Notes: generated by a model not told the origin, from the letters alone. 64,000 bases of DNA from Desulfomonile tiedjei (GCA_016212925.1 JACRDF010000048.1:124001-188000), one strand, 5' to 3'; shown: positions 1 to 9,277, counted from the first letter of the stretch. A program made the numbers and translations.

Positions 1-543
1 GGGCAGCATCCGCGGTCCATAAGTATTGAAGATACGGGCAATAGTCACGTTCACATGGTTGTAATCGCGGTAACCCACCATGAGGGTCTCTGCGGCCCGT
101 TTCCCTTCATCATAACAGGCTCGCGGTCCGACCGGGTTCACGTGTCCGTAATAGGTCTCGGGCTGAGGGTGGACATCAGGGTCCCCATAGACCTCGGACG
201 TGGAGGCCAGCAAGATCCTGCCTCTGGTTCGCTTGGCCAACCCGAGCATATTAAGGGTTCCGAGCACCGAGGTCTTGAGCGTCTTAATGGGATTGTTCTG
301 GTAGTGCACAGGGGAAGCCGGACACGCGAGGTGATATACGACGTCGGCTTCCAGAAGAATGGGAACCACTACATCGTGGCGGATCAGCTCAAAACTGGGA
401 TTGTCCATGAACGGCAGGATGTTCTGCTTGCTTCCAGTAAAGAAGTTGTCCAGGCACAGCACTGTGAGATCTTGGGCAAGCAGGGTTTCAACGAGATGAC
501 TGCCGATAAACCCTGCCCCACCTGTCACTATTGCGGTTTTCAT
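1..543 (-). CDS. UDP-glucuronate decarboxylase-like NAD-dependent epimerase (3' end beyond window)
   Basis: Short-chain dehydrogenase/reductase-type nucleotide-sugar enzyme. It would convert an NDP-sugar in the cytoplasm, most likely UDP-glucuronate to UDP-xylose, for polysaccharide or LPS synthesis. The reverse strand reads [20 protein letters not shown] from 543. It shows the GxxGxxG nucleotide-binding loop near residue 8, the STSEVYGDP segment, and the YxxxK catalytic pair (YDEGK). The run [14 protein letters not shown] matches the UDP-glucuronate decarboxylase group better than GalE. The start at 543 has a GGAG seven bases upstream. 181 codons are visible and the C-terminal part lies before base 1. 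It shares its strand with the methyltransferase upstream. The subfamily is inferred; membership of the epimerase family is clear. Confidence 0.9.
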   Translation of the reverse strand, partial: MKTAIVTGGAGFIGSHLVETLLAQDLTVLCLDNFFTGSKQNILPFMDNPSFELIRHDVVVPILLEADVVYHLACPASPVHYQNNPIKTLKTSVLGTLNMLGLAKRTRGRILLASTSEVYGDPDVHPQPETYYGHVNPVGPRACYDEGKRAAETLMVGYRDYNHVNVTIARIFNTYGPRMLP

Positions 544-679
544 CAGGGTTCTCCAGGACGTCGATTGCCAATCCGCGGCGGCTTGAATAAATCAGGTCCG
601 CTTAGAAGGCAAATTAATAAGGCAAAACGTCACATTATCGGAAAGCACTATCTGTGTCAATCGCGGGTGTCAGAACCGT

Positions 680-813
680 GTAACCCCTCAGTTACGCGGG
701 GAAAGCCATGGGCGTCAGGTCAGAAACAATGGTAGGACCGGCAAGATGCCGGCGCTACTGGTTTTCTGGGCTCGTTGGCGGGCTGCTGTCCCCATCCGTA
801 ACTGAGGGTTTAC
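680..813. repeat. MITE-like element with 17-bp terminal inverted repeats
   Basis: Bases 680-696 and 797-813 are inverted copies of each other with one mismatch (core CCCTCAGTTACG / CGTAACTGAGGG). They enclose about 100 bp that itself contains an imperfect palindrome at 732-757 (core ACCGGCAAGATGCCGG). That inner motif recurs at 34376-34397. No open reading frame of note lies inside. The element fills most of the 330-bp spacer between the epimerase and methyltransferase genes. Confidence 0.5.
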
Positions 814-873
814 AGAAACGCCGAAAGGGTCAAAAACCTAGGGATGGATTCGGGACTTTGAGACGAAGAAGGC

Positions 874-1677
874 TTAGGAAGATGATTGCCCCCATCGGGG
901 CTTCTGTCCGAGGACCAGGTATTGTTTAACGAGAAAAGAGCTTAGCCTGTTTAACAGGACCTTATTCAGCAGCTTCAGCATGTTTGATCCGCGTGCACGA
1001 TGGCCCCACTCGAGCACTTGCAGGCCATTCTCCGTGAAAAGAGCTTGTATGGACGCTAGAGTGAAGAATCTCAGGTGGCCCCGGTCCAAAATGCCCGCGT
1101 CCGAATATTCCCATTTCCCCCGCAAGACCAGGTCCCTGACGGCTTTGTAGTATCTTATGTTCGGGATGCTGGCGATGACGTAACCCCCCGGCGCCAAGAC
1201 GCGCAAATGGCGGCGTAGAACCGCCCATGGATCGCGAAAATGCTCCAGGACATCAGGATAAAGAATGCAATCCAGGGATTGGTCTTTTATCTCGTGGAGA
1301 TCCATCTCCTCCGCGTCTCCGACAATGATATTGGAATAGAATTCACGCGCGGAGGATGCGTAGTAGGGATCCAACTCAACGCCGATGAGCCTTTCGAACC
1401 CCATTGACCGCAACAATCTGCCTGTGCCTCCTGCTGCGCAACCTATTTCGAGAATCGACCTTACTCCTTCAGGTATCATGGCCACCACGTCGTGGCGCAC
1501 GCCGGTGTAATAATCAACCGACCTGCGGTCTCCGAACCCGGCAGAAGGCAAGCAAGGCCCGGCTGTCGGTTCCCCGGCAAGATCGGAGAGTGGTGCTCGG
1601 GTCAAAGGACTTTGCCTATTGGTCGATGCAGGCACGGATACTGATCCTCGTCGCTTTTGCCGGACGTAATTCCACAA
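874..1677 (-). CDS. SAM-dependent methyltransferase (class I, type 11/12)
   Basis: Class I methyltransferase. Motif I (ILEIGCAAGGTGRLL) lies near residues 77-91, followed by the acidic end of beta 2 (GVELDP), then DAEEMDL and the post-motif CILYPDVLEHFRDPW typical of UbiE/COQ5-like enzymes. The substrate is unknown; proximity to a nucleotide-sugar epimerase suggests glycan or lipid modification. The listed start is a TTG with no clear ribosome-binding site. The first 50 residues have low similarity to the fold and low-complexity character, so the true start may lie further in, although no good internal ATG was found before the motif. The C-terminal region is rich in Leu and Lys. Confidence 0.85.
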   Translation of the reverse strand: MWNYVRQKRRGSVSVPASTNRQSPLTRAPLSDLAGEPTAGPCLPSAGFGDRRSVDYYTGVRHDVVAMIPEGVRSILEIGCAAGGTGRLLRSMGFERLIGVELDPYYASSAREFYSNIIVGDAEEMDLHEIKDQSLDCILYPDVLEHFRDPWAVLRRHLRVLAPGGYVIASIPNIRYYKAVRDLVLRGKWEYSDAGILDRGHLRFFTLASIQALFTENGLQVLEWGHRARGSNMLKLLNKVLLNRLSSFLVKQYLVLGQKPRWGQSSS

Positions 1678-1921
1678 GATTTCAAGCGCGTCAAGGATTT
1701 TTTGCAGTAATAACTTGATTAATTGGGCTTACTTGATTTCCAAGCGTCTGCAAAAAGACCGAAAACTACTTTAGGTCCAAATTCTTGGTTTTTGCCTGTC
1801 CAGGGAAATTAATGGAAGCTTGGCCGCGAAGAATGCTCGAGGGTTTGAAAGGGGGCGGGGGGCCGATCAATTACGCAGAGGCCCCCCTAAATTTAGGAAA
1901 TTAGGACAATCCATGCGGCCG

Positions 1922-2362
1922 TTAACGGCACATGGGAATCGCTTCCACCAAATAATTTTGGGGCAGCATAACCGGGCGGCAAACCGGCTTGTACACCACG
2001 TTGTACGTGCGTACGGTTTGCGGTTCATAATACTCGTAAGGGACCTTTTGCTGGACCACCTGGCAAAACGGCTGCGGGCAACATTTGATGCAAGGGTCCA
2101 AGCCACAGGGTTGTCCGACAGGCATTCCCTTCAGCATGACATTTTGCATCCGGTATCCGATCCGTTTTACCGGAACCACGCGGGTGCACGGAACGACCTC
2201 GGCCACCATCTCAGTCTTCATGCACGGGATCATTTTGGTGACCATAGTTCGCTGCGGGCCACAGGCACCTTGAGGCGGGTAGGGTGTCATGCTTTGTGCA
2301 GAGCCGACGACTCCTACGAGAAAAACCATCACTATCACAATCGAAACCATAACCCTTTCCAT
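1922..2362 (-). CDS. Cys-rich secreted protein of unknown function
   Basis: A 146-residue protein with an N-terminal signal peptide (MERVMVSIVIVMVFLVGVVG, cleavage probably after SAQS) and about 11 Cys in the mature part, mostly spaced as PC or CC pairs. Short repeats of the type V-x-P-C-[TM]-[RK]-x-V and long Met/Val/Tyr stretches suggest an extended, disulfide- or metal-binding periplasmic or surface protein. The start at 2362 is chosen because GTGAGG lies six bases before it and the signal peptide follows at once; an upstream ATG at 2401 would put 13 charged residues ahead of the signal peptide. I do not recognise a named family. Confidence 0.65.
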   Translation of the reverse strand: MERVMVSIVIVMVFLVGVVGSAQSMTPYPPQGACGPQRTMVTKMIPCMKTEMVAEVVPCTRVVPVKRIGYRMQNVMLKGMPVGQPCGLDPCIKCCPQPFCQVVQQKVPYEYYEPQTVRTYNVVYKPVCRPVMLPQNYLVEAIPMCR

Positions 2363-2909
2363 GGCAGACCTCACTCGACGTTGCTTATAATGTCGAATCA
2401 TATAGTTAACAGGTTTGATTATAGCATAAGGTTAGCTATATTTCAATATCTAGATGGCAAATAATAGTAACATCCTGAAAAGACCGGTATATCTATCAGG
2501 TATGCTGGCTCCAGACAAACGAAAAGCCCGACGACAGGACATTTGAAGCCGCCAGGCTTCTCAGGTACGCATAATGCGGTATGGTGATAAGTTGTGCCGC
2601 CTCTCTTACCACATTAAAAACCAATGGCAAGAAAAAAATTGCAGGACCGCGCAAGCTTTCATACGAGGTCGCGGTCAAACACTGAAGGATCAGGTAGATC
2701 CCGCACGGACTGGAGCGACCTCAGGTCCGTGGCACCCGAAGGCCGATGCTGGTAGGCTGTTGGGTGCCACTGACATGGGAACCAGGTCAGTGCTGATTTT
2801 GGATCAAACAATCTTCACCGTTTGAAGGCGAATCCGTATGACAGGACGACTAGGCGAGCGGGAAAAACCTGTTGATCAAGAGGATTAAAAGAGAAGGGTC
2901 ACTGGAAGT
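2363..2909. other. Spacer without a convincing gene
   Basis: About 550 bp between the Cys-rich gene and the Nudix gene. The part at 2402-2480 is AT-rich. The only structured feature seen is the palindromic repeat at 2761-2793. Short ORFs here lack family features and ribosome-binding sites. Confidence 0.6.
2761..2793. repeat. Dispersed palindromic repeat, copy 1 of 3
   Basis: Imperfect palindrome beginning TGGGTGCCACTGACATGG, a short loop, then CCAGGTCAGTGC. Near-identical 33-bp copies occur at 25714-25746 and, inverted, at 51125-51157. All lie between genes. This copy is followed by a short T run and lies downstream of the minus-strand Nudix gene. Confidence 0.7.
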
Positions 2910-3533
2910 TTAGCGAGGGGGTCCTTTCTCACGCGCGGCTTCCTCGCGGTCCAGGAACATATACAGAGCGGCAATCATGACCGAGCAGGTAATTCGCCCC
3001 GATCTGATGTACTCTCTTATACTGTCCACCGGTACGAGGAGGGTCTCGATTTCTTCCGTCTCGTCGGGGTTGAGGGTGCCGGTCGGCCTGGCGTCTTTGG
3101 CAAGATAAACATAGAAACGATTCGAGAACAGGGCGGGCATTGGGTGCATCCAACCCAGAAGTTCGAGCCTTTCAGCCTGATATCCTGTTTCCTCTTCAAG
3201 CTCCTCGCGGCCGGATTGCTCAAGGGTCTTATCCGCCTTAGCGAGTCCGCCGGGCGGCTCAAGGGATAGCTCGCCCGTTCCGTGCCTGTATTGCCGGACC
3301 ATTATCACCTCGTTGTCAGGGGTGAGAGCGATCACGGCCACCCAGTCGGGAGACTTGAGCACCTGAAATTCGTGTATGCCTCCGGTCCTGGGAGACCTAC
3401 TCCGATTAATCGCAACTGAGAAGAGCCCATATTTTCTGTCTTCGTAGCTATCGATCAGTTGCCAGGCCAGGTCCCTATTTTCCGGGCCCGTAGCCAAATT
3501 GGCTTCCTCCACTTCACGCATGCCTGATTTCAC
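2910..3533 (-). CDS. Nudix hydrolase, ADP-ribose pyrophosphatase type
   Basis: Hydrolyses a nucleoside diphosphate linked to another moiety, most likely ADP-ribose, in the cytoplasm. The Nudix box is seen around residues 94-117: a GG-containing loop followed by SGREELEEETGY, which keeps the EExG metal ligands in the variant with Glu where the consensus has Arg. The downstream NRFYVYLAKD and the acidic DETEEIE segment are typical of the NudF/ADPRase subgroup. Length (207 aa) fits. The start is a GTG directly after the stop of the QueG-like gene, with ATG at 3521 as the alternative. It is last in a run of minus-strand genes, so it may be co-transcribed with the redox genes upstream. Confidence 0.88.
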   Translation of the reverse strand: MKSGMREVEEANLATGPENRDLAWQLIDSYEDRKYGLFSVAINRSRSPRTGGIHEFQVLKSPDWVAVIALTPDNEVIMVRQYRHGTGELSLEPPGGLAKADKTLEQSGREELEEETGYQAERLELLGWMHPMPALFSNRFYVYLAKDARPTGTLNPDETEEIETLLVPVDSIREYIRSGRITCSVMIAALYMFLDREEAAREKGPPR

Positions 3534-3535
3534 TT

Positions 3536-4264
3536 TTATTCACTCGCACCCTTTGTGGATTTTTTCCCCCGCTTTTTGCGGCCCCACGGGCAGACCTTTA
3601 TGCAGACCCCGCAAATCGGGCTTTCGATGAAGGGAAGAGAGCCCGCGTTCTCAGTGACTCTGGTGACGCATCGCTCGAAATACAAAGCCTCGTTTCTGTC
3701 CGCGTAATGCCTGACTGTGTTGACGTTCTTAATAGCTTGCGCGGGGCACGCTTCGGTGCAATGCGAGCATTTGCCGCATCGGTTCTTGAGGGGTGGGTCC
3801 GGGATCAAAGGTAAATCCGTGAGCACCGTGGCAAGCCTTAGCCGTGGTCCGCACTGCGGATTGACCACCAGCAGGCTCTTCCCTTGCCATCCCAGCCCTG
3901 CCGCGATTGCAACCGCCTTGTGCGAAATGTACGAACGCCACTCCGTCTTGTCCAGCAATTGAGAAGCTGGAATCGGCAAAGCTTTCCCGCCCGCTTCGTG
4001 AATATACTGTGATGCCCGAATAGCGATGTCGTCCAGCAAAGCGTTAACTTTGAGGTAATGCTGTTGGTACAAAGGTGTAGGCCGGTCCACAATCGGATCG
4101 ATCACGCCGTCCGCCAGCCTGACCCCTATGCTGATCGCCCGGCTGTACCCTTCAAGAAGATCCGCTGGTTCTGTGTCTATTCCTTTTAGCAACTCAAGAT
4201 CAGCCACACCCACAAGGTCAGCCCCGCATTTACGGGCAAATTTCTTTATTTTTTCGCTGGTCAA
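3536..4264 (-). CDS. QueG-like double [4Fe-4S] protein
   Basis: Iron-sulfur protein related to epoxyqueuosine reductase. The central KAVAIAAGLGWQGKSL segment and the following GPRLRLATVLTDLPL match the QueG signature. Two ferredoxin motifs follow: CGKCSHCTEACP near residue 172 and CGVCIKVCPWG near 225. It is shorter than true QueG (about 242 aa against 350 or more) and lacks the C-terminal HEAT repeats, so it may be a corrinoid- or FeS-dependent reductase of other function. The start chosen is TTG at 4264, with AGGAGG five bases upstream; an upstream ATG at 4363 would add 33 residues unlike the family. It nearly abuts the Nudix gene. Confidence 0.8.
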   Translation of the reverse strand: MTSEKIKKFARKCGADLVGVADLELLKGIDTEPADLLEGYSRAISIGVRLADGVIDPIVDRPTPLYQQHYLKVNALLDDIAIRASQYIHEAGGKALPIPASQLLDKTEWRSYISHKAVAIAAGLGWQGKSLLVVNPQCGPRLRLATVLTDLPLIPDPPLKNRCGKCSHCTEACPAQAIKNVNTVRHYADRNEALYFERCVTRVTENAGSLPFIESPICGVCIKVCPWGRKKRGKKSTKGASE

Positions 4265-4543
4265 TATGGCCTCCTGTAGAAACGCATTTTCGGAACGGGT
4301 GGATCGAGCGAGACTATCAAACGCCGGGGGGTCTTTAACGGCCGCCCTGGTGACAGCGGACAACTCTTCTTTTCAGGTATAACTGTTGGAGGCAGCGCAG
4401 TCAAATTACGGGGTCAGACTCCTTTGGAGCCTTGTGCTCTTTGGTAGGGAGGCAGGGCGTTCAGCGATTCTCGGAAATCATTACCGATTTTGTGTTCATG
4501 AATTTTGGCGAACGGGCAAGATCCGCTCAGTCAGGACTGAGCA

Positions 4544-4567
4544 TGAGGTCCATTTTACCGGACCTCA
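4544..4567 (-). terminator. Hairpin at the end of the GltD-like gene
   Basis: TGAGGTCC and GGACCTCA form an 8-bp stem with an 8-base loop. One arm contains the stop codon of the GltD-like gene. There is no strong T run, so termination is only a possibility; the spacer to the next gene is about 280 bp. Confidence 0.3.
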
Positions 4568-6520
4568 GTAAACCTGCACCTCGGATTCGTCCACCCGGGT
4601 ATAGTCCGGCTCTGCACCCGCGATTCTTGACGCGGCGGATATGCGCTTGCACTGCGGGCAAAGCTTTCGCTCAAAAGATTCTTCCGGAGCGTCGACCAGT
4701 TTTGCCACGTGCTTCACGAAAATTTTGGGCACGTAGTACACGCCGCAGCCCTCACATTTCTCCATTTTAATTCTGTTAATAACGGTCCCGGACATCAGAA
4801 TCAGCCGCTCATCGCCCTGATCCTTCATCTCAAGGGCCCCGGTGGGACAAATGTTGGCACAGGAGCCGCATCCGATACATTTGGGCAATCCGTGCACATA
4901 GTCTTTAAGGATCAGAGAGCTTTCTCCCGCGTGGTGAAACCTGATTGCCGAAACCCCCAGCCGGTCGCGGCAGACCTCCACACATTTTCCGCATCTCTCG
5001 CAAATGTCGCACCGCATGCATCTCTTGGCTTCTTGTCTGGCGGCGATCTCGTCCAGCCCCAGCTCTACCTGGTCGAAAGAATGCATCCTTCTGTCCAGGT
5101 CTATCAGGGGTATTTCCTGGCGTTGAATGAATGACTTCTCGTGGTAATTCATCTCAGCGGGTCTGACCATCTCCCTTGGTCTCGGGAGGGCTTTGGCATC
5201 GAAGCGCTGATCCCTCAGGTATGCGTGAATAGCCCTGGCGGCCCTTTTGCCCGCGCCGATAGCCTGAACCACGGTCGCGGGCCCGGTGACCGCGTCGCCA
5301 CCCGCGAAGACATCCGGAATGCTCGTCTGCTGATTGTCGCCCCGAACTTTTATGGTCTCTTTTCTGGTCAGATCTAAATCCCCAAGACCCGGATATTGTC
5401 TTGTGGCAGGCCTTTGGCCAATGGCGGATATGACGGCTCCGACAGGCATCTTGTAAGAGGAGTCCGCAACGGGAACAGGGCGGCGGCGGCCGGTATCGTC
5501 CGGTTCACCCAACGTGGCCATGACGCACTCAAGAGAATCGATCTTTCCATAACTACCGACAATCTTGGAAGGAATAGTCAATTGATGGACATGGATCCCC
5601 TCTTCGGCCATCTGGATAATTTCCTCGAAATGCGCGGGCATTTCGGAACGTGTACGGCGGTAGACAATGCTCACAGACTGGGAACCGAGGCGCACGCAGG
5701 TCCGCGCGGTGTCAATGGCCGCGTTCCCGCCACCCACGATGGCCACGCTATTGGCCGGCTTCACCCTGTATCCGAAGGACACGTCTTTGAGGAAATTCAG
5801 AGCGCCCACTACCTGGGGGAAGTCATCCTCTCCTTCAATGCCGAGCTTGAAGCTCTCCCAAGCGCCGATTCCGAGAAAGAAGGCCTTGTAATCATCCTTT
5901 CGCAGGTGGTCGAGGGTAAGATCCTGGCCCACCGGGGTGTTAACAACGATCTCAACACCCATTTCCTTGATTGCCTCGATTTCTCTTCGCACCACATGCC
6001 GTGGAAGACGAAATTCCGGAATGCCTGCTATCATAAGCCCACCGGCTTCGGGCATGGCCTCGAAGACAGTTACTCGGTAGCCCTCCCACGCCAGAAAATA
6101 GGCAGCTGTAAGCCCCGCGGGGCCCGAACCGATGACAGCTATTTTTTCCTTGTACGTGGCCTTGGGTTCAGGGATTTTGTAGCCCCTGCCTTTGTCCATG
6201 ACCATTTTGGCGGCCAATCCCTTAAGGTCTTTGATACAGAGCGGCTTGTCCAAGTACCGCCGTTGACACCATGCCTCGCACGGATTCGGACAAATCAACC
6301 CGCATACCCAAGGAAAGGGGTTGTCCTGCCTTATGATCTCGATCGCTTCTTCGTACCGACCAAGGCCTATCAGAGCAACATATGAGGGAATATCTATCCC
6401 TGCCGGGCAGTTTAATTGGCACGGCGCGGACGATTCGCGTTTAAGACCGTCCTCCTCGTCGTACACGATGCGGCTTTTGTCCGCTCCCGGACCTGGAGGA
6501 AACATAGGATTGCTTGACAT
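4565..6520 (-). CDS. GltD/NfnB-like FAD-NAD(P) oxidoreductase with C-terminal ferredoxin domain
   Basis: Cytoplasmic flavoprotein that would pass electrons between NAD(P)H and iron-sulfur partners. The N-terminus (residues about 30-110) has the GltD-type double-cluster Cys set (CQLNCPAGID, CGLICPNPCEAWC). FAD-binding GSGPAGLTAAYFLAWEG is near residue 132 and the NAD(P)-binding GGGNAAIDTA near 267, with YRRTRSEMPA after it. FAGGDAVTGPATVVQAIGAG closes the fold near 410. A Cys-rich tail follows: CMRCDICERCGKCVEVC, then CIGCGSCANICPTGA, then CEGCG and CPQC near the end. At 651 aa it is longer than plain GltD because of this tail. GGGAGT precedes the ATG. The ferredoxin and molybdoenzyme genes lie just upstream, which suggests one complex linked to pyridine nucleotides. 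Confidence 0.88.
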   Translation of the reverse strand: MSSNPMFPPGPGADKSRIVYDEEDGLKRESSAPCQLNCPAGIDIPSYVALIGLGRYEEAIEIIRQDNPFPWVCGLICPNPCEAWCQRRYLDKPLCIKDLKGLAAKMVMDKGRGYKIPEPKATYKEKIAVIGSGPAGLTAAYFLAWEGYRVTVFEAMPEAGGLMIAGIPEFRLPRHVVRREIEAIKEMGVEIVVNTPVGQDLTLDHLRKDDYKAFFLGIGAWESFKLGIEGEDDFPQVVGALNFLKDVSFGYRVKPANSVAIVGGGNAAIDTARTCVRLGSQSVSIVYRRTRSEMPAHFEEIIQMAEEGIHVHQLTIPSKIVGSYGKIDSLECVMATLGEPDDTGRRRPVPVADSSYKMPVGAVISAIGQRPATRQYPGLGDLDLTRKETIKVRGDNQQTSIPDVFAGGDAVTGPATVVQAIGAGKRAARAIHAYLRDQRFDAKALPRPREMVRPAEMNYHEKSFIQRQEIPLIDLDRRMHSFDQVELGLDEIAARQEAKRCMRCDICERCGKCVEVCRDRLGVSAIRFHHAGESSLILKDYVHGLPKCIGCGSCANICPTGALEMKDQGDERLILMSGTVINRIKMEKCEGCGVYYVPKIFVKHVAKLVDAPEESFERKLCPQCKRISAASRIAGAEPDYTRVDESEVQVY

Positions 6521-6547
6521 GGATTACTCCCGCGGCGCCTTTGGCCA

Positions 6548-7060
6548 TTACGGAAAGGGTATTTCTTCAGTTATGGCCTTTGCAAACCGCTCTCGCCTCA
6601 CCTGCGAGGACTTGGCCGGCGATATCCACTTCAGGGCATCGGTGGTGCATCCCGTGACACACGCGGGTTCGAGCCCTTGATCGACCCTGTCTTTACAGTA
6701 ATCACATTTGATTGCTTTGCCCGTGTCTTTGTCCCACTGAGGCGCGCCCCACGGACAAGCGGTGATACATGCCTTACACCCAATGCACAAAGACGGGTCA
6801 ACAAAGACTATACCGTCCTTGGACCTTTTCTGCATGGCCCCGGTCGGACAGGCGGAGACGCACCAGGGATTCTCGCAATGAAAACAGGGCATGAAAATGA
6901 AGTTGATCCGAGGCACGTCGCCCCTCACTGTGGGCCCTACATTGATTATTTTGCCGAAGCTGGGTCCGACGCGAACGTCGTTTTCGGTTTTACAGTGCAG
7001 CTCACAAGCGCGGCACCCGATGCACCTCTTCTGATCTTGGTATATATAGTACTCGCTCAT
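6548..7060 (-). CDS. Four-cluster [4Fe-4S] ferredoxin subunit (DmsB/HybA type)
   Basis: Electron-transfer subunit of a molybdopterin oxidoreductase. Four Cys groups are visible in order: CIGCRACELHC near residue 14, CFHCENPWCVSACP near 59, CIGCKACITACPWG near 92, and CDYCKDRVDQGLEPACVTGC near 119. This is the DmsB/NrfC/HybA layout that binds four [4Fe-4S] clusters. The length of 170 aa is normal. There is no signal peptide, so the complex is probably cytoplasmic. AAGGAGTTCACTAC precedes the ATG. It sits 26 bases after the catalytic subunit gene and 27 before the GltD-like gene, consistent with one operon. Confidence 0.93.
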   Translation of the reverse strand: MSEYYIYQDQKRCIGCRACELHCKTENDVRVGPSFGKIINVGPTVRGDVPRINFIFMPCFHCENPWCVSACPTGAMQKRSKDGIVFVDPSLCIGCKACITACPWGAPQWDKDTGKAIKCDYCKDRVDQGLEPACVTGCTTDALKWISPAKSSQVRRERFAKAITEEIPFP

Positions 7061-7086
7061 GTAGTGAACTCCTTACGCTGGCGATC

Positions 7087-9180
7087 TTAAGAAGCTTTTT
7101 TGACTCGGACGAAGCAGTCGGTTATCGGGCAATTCCCACCTACGGCCACCGTAAGCAGGCCTCCCATCAGTGTATTGTCCCTCATCCCTCTCTTGTAAGC
7201 TCTGGTCTGTTGAGGAATCTCCCTGCCGAATCCATGGAGCGTGTAAACCGCGTCGGGATGAATGAAATCGGTCACTGACGCCTTTACGGTTTGGACGCAA
7301 CCATTGGACGAGACCTCCACGGTGTCCCCTGTCTTGATGCCGAGCTTTTTGGCCTCATTGGTGTTGATCCATAGAGTGTTTTCGGGCTGCAACTCGTTCA
7401 GGTACAGGTTGTTCAAAGTAGTTCCCTGGGTGTGAATGGCGATTTTACCTGTCAGCAGCCTGTAATGCCCTTTGGGCGGCGATTTCGGGCTTTCGTAAGG
7501 AGGGAATGACGGGAGTCCGCTGTCTTGGAGCATGCTGGACACGAACTCGATCTTTCCCGAAGGTGTCTTGAACTTCAGGCCATCTGAACGGTCCCACAGG
7601 ATTTGATCCTTTGCCAGCTCTATGTACCCTTTGGCATCAAAGTCGGACAGCTGAAACCCGATATCTTTCAACTGCCACTCGATCAGCTCTTCGGCGCTAT
7701 TGTAAGGAAAATACTCTCCTATTCCGAGCCGTTCGGCCAATTGCTTGAAAATCCACCACTTGGGCTTGGAATCATATTGAGGCTCGACCGCTTGTCTTCT
7801 CAACCAGAGGGCCGGTTTCGGACCGCCTTTTGCTATGGCCGGATCGGTGCGTTCCAGATAGGTGGCCTCAGGCAGTATGACGTCGGAAATCCAGCCGGTG
7901 TGGCTATAGTTCACGTCAACGGTTACCAGCAAGTCCAGTTTCATCAGGCCCTTTTTGAAAGCCTCCGGGTCGGGAAACGCGGACAGAGGATCGAAGCGGT
8001 AGTTTATGAAGGCCTTCACAGGGTAAGGGTCTTCCTTGAGGATTGCATACGGCAGCATCTGGGCCAGGCCGTAGTCGGGTGAAAGATGTTTGTACTTCCA
8101 TCCCACACCGTCGAACCTCTTTTTGTTGACTTTCGGCACACCGTCAACAAGTTTCCTCAACGGCTTGCGCCCGGTATGGGTTTCATTCTTGTTGAAGAGC
8201 AGTCCTCCCTTTGCTTCGTACCCTCCCAACAGTGCGTACAGCATGTAGATGGACCGCCTGAAATAGTAGTCATTCTCGGTCCAGGCCGTCATCCAGCCCT
8301 GATAGAGTATGACCGCGGGTTTGGCTTCGGCCAGTTCGTGCGCGATGGTGACAATCTGTTTCGCGGGAATACCGGTCTCTTTCTCCGCCCACTCGGGTGT
8401 GTAAGGCTCTACGAAGGCCACCAGCTCTTTCATGCCCGTGACCCATCGTTCGACGAACGCGGCATCGTAGAGTTTCTCTTTGACGATCACGTTTATCAAG
8501 GCCAGGTTCAGAGCGTAGTCCGTCCCGGGCTTGAGCATCAGGAACCTGTCTGCCTTGGCCGCGGTATAGTTCCATCGCACGTCTATATGAGTGAATTTCA
8601 TGCCGCGCTCCAGCGCGTCTATGAAATCCTTGGCCTCTTTGGTTCCTATGGACTCGAGGATGTTCCTGCCGTAAAGGATGCAATAGTCACAGTTCTTCCA
8701 GTCGTAAGCCACGGTGTTGCGGCGGTGGCCTGTCATGGCGTTGTGAGCATTATGTACGCTGTTGGAACAGGCGCCGTGGTGATTGAAATAGTTCGGTGAC
8801 CCGAGGGCTTTTATGAAGGCCTTCTGCATGTCGGTAAACGGCCCGCCCCTATCGCCGAGCACTACGCTCTCTCCGCCGTGCTTGCTTATGATTTTCTTCA
8901 GATTGCTCGCGATATAATCCAGCGCCTCATCCCATGAGGCCTTTTTCCACTTTCCTGACCCTCTTTCGCCGTCCCGTATCATGGGATGCTGCAAGCGCTC
9001 GGTATCATTCTGAAAGACCTTGCCCGCGGCTCCCCTGGGGCAGAGATAGTGGCCCCCAAGCAGATGCGGGTTCCCCCAGATGTGCCTCACCGCACCGTTT
9101 TCCACTTCCACTTCAATCGGGCAGCGGACAGTGCACATGGAACAAACCGAGTACACTGATTTTTTCGTACCTTCCGGCAT
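7087..9180 (-). CDS. Molybdopterin oxidoreductase, catalytic subunit (thiosulfate/polysulfide reductase-like)
   Basis: Bis-MGD molybdenum or tungsten enzyme of the DMSO reductase family. The N-terminal [4Fe-4S] ligands are C13, C16, C20 and C47 (CSMCTVRC and YLCPRGAAGK). A likely metal-ligand Cys lies in HHGACSNSVHN near residue 130, as in PsrA/PhsA-like enzymes. The C-terminal molybdopterin-dinucleotide domain includes THLHG-like YTLHGFGRE. The length of 697 aa fits. The substrate cannot be read from the sequence. No TAT signal is present, so it should work in the cytoplasm, unlike classical Psr and Phs enzymes. The start at 9180 is preferred because AAGGGAGAA precedes it and the FeS motif follows closely; an upstream start at 9276 adds 32 residues. 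Confidence 0.88.
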   Translation of the reverse strand: MPEGTKKSVYSVCSMCTVRCPIEVEVENGAVRHIWGNPHLLGGHYLCPRGAAGKVFQNDTERLQHPMIRDGERGSGKWKKASWDEALDYIASNLKKIISKHGGESVVLGDRGGPFTDMQKAFIKALGSPNYFNHHGACSNSVHNAHNAMTGHRRNTVAYDWKNCDYCILYGRNILESIGTKEAKDFIDALERGMKFTHIDVRWNYTAAKADRFLMLKPGTDYALNLALINVIVKEKLYDAAFVERWVTGMKELVAFVEPYTPEWAEKETGIPAKQIVTIAHELAEAKPAVILYQGWMTAWTENDYYFRRSIYMLYALLGGYEAKGGLLFNKNETHTGRKPLRKLVDGVPKVNKKRFDGVGWKYKHLSPDYGLAQMLPYAILKEDPYPVKAFINYRFDPLSAFPDPEAFKKGLMKLDLLVTVDVNYSHTGWISDVILPEATYLERTDPAIAKGGPKPALWLRRQAVEPQYDSKPKWWIFKQLAERLGIGEYFPYNSAEELIEWQLKDIGFQLSDFDAKGYIELAKDQILWDRSDGLKFKTPSGKIEFVSSMLQDSGLPSFPPYESPKSPPKGHYRLLTGKIAIHTQGTTLNNLYLNELQPENTLWINTNEAKKLGIKTGDTVEVSSNGCVQTVKASVTDFIHPDAVYTLHGFGREIPQQTRAYKRGMRDNTLMGGLLTVAVGGNCPITDCFVRVKKAS

Positions 9181-9277
9181 GGTCGTTCTCCCTTTCCTTG
9201 ACATCGTATATCGAAACTGTCGTTCGTGCCACACTCGCCGTTCCTCCAAACTCGAACGCCGCGATGCACGACTCATT

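Noticed and set aside
55-735. 226-residue plus-strand ORF
   Set aside because: It is antisense to the epimerase gene, whose motifs are clear on the minus strand, and has no family features.
2496-2678. 60-residue minus-strand ORF in the 2.4-2.9 kb spacer
   Set aside because: No ribosome-binding site, no family feature, biased only by chance hydrophobic codons.
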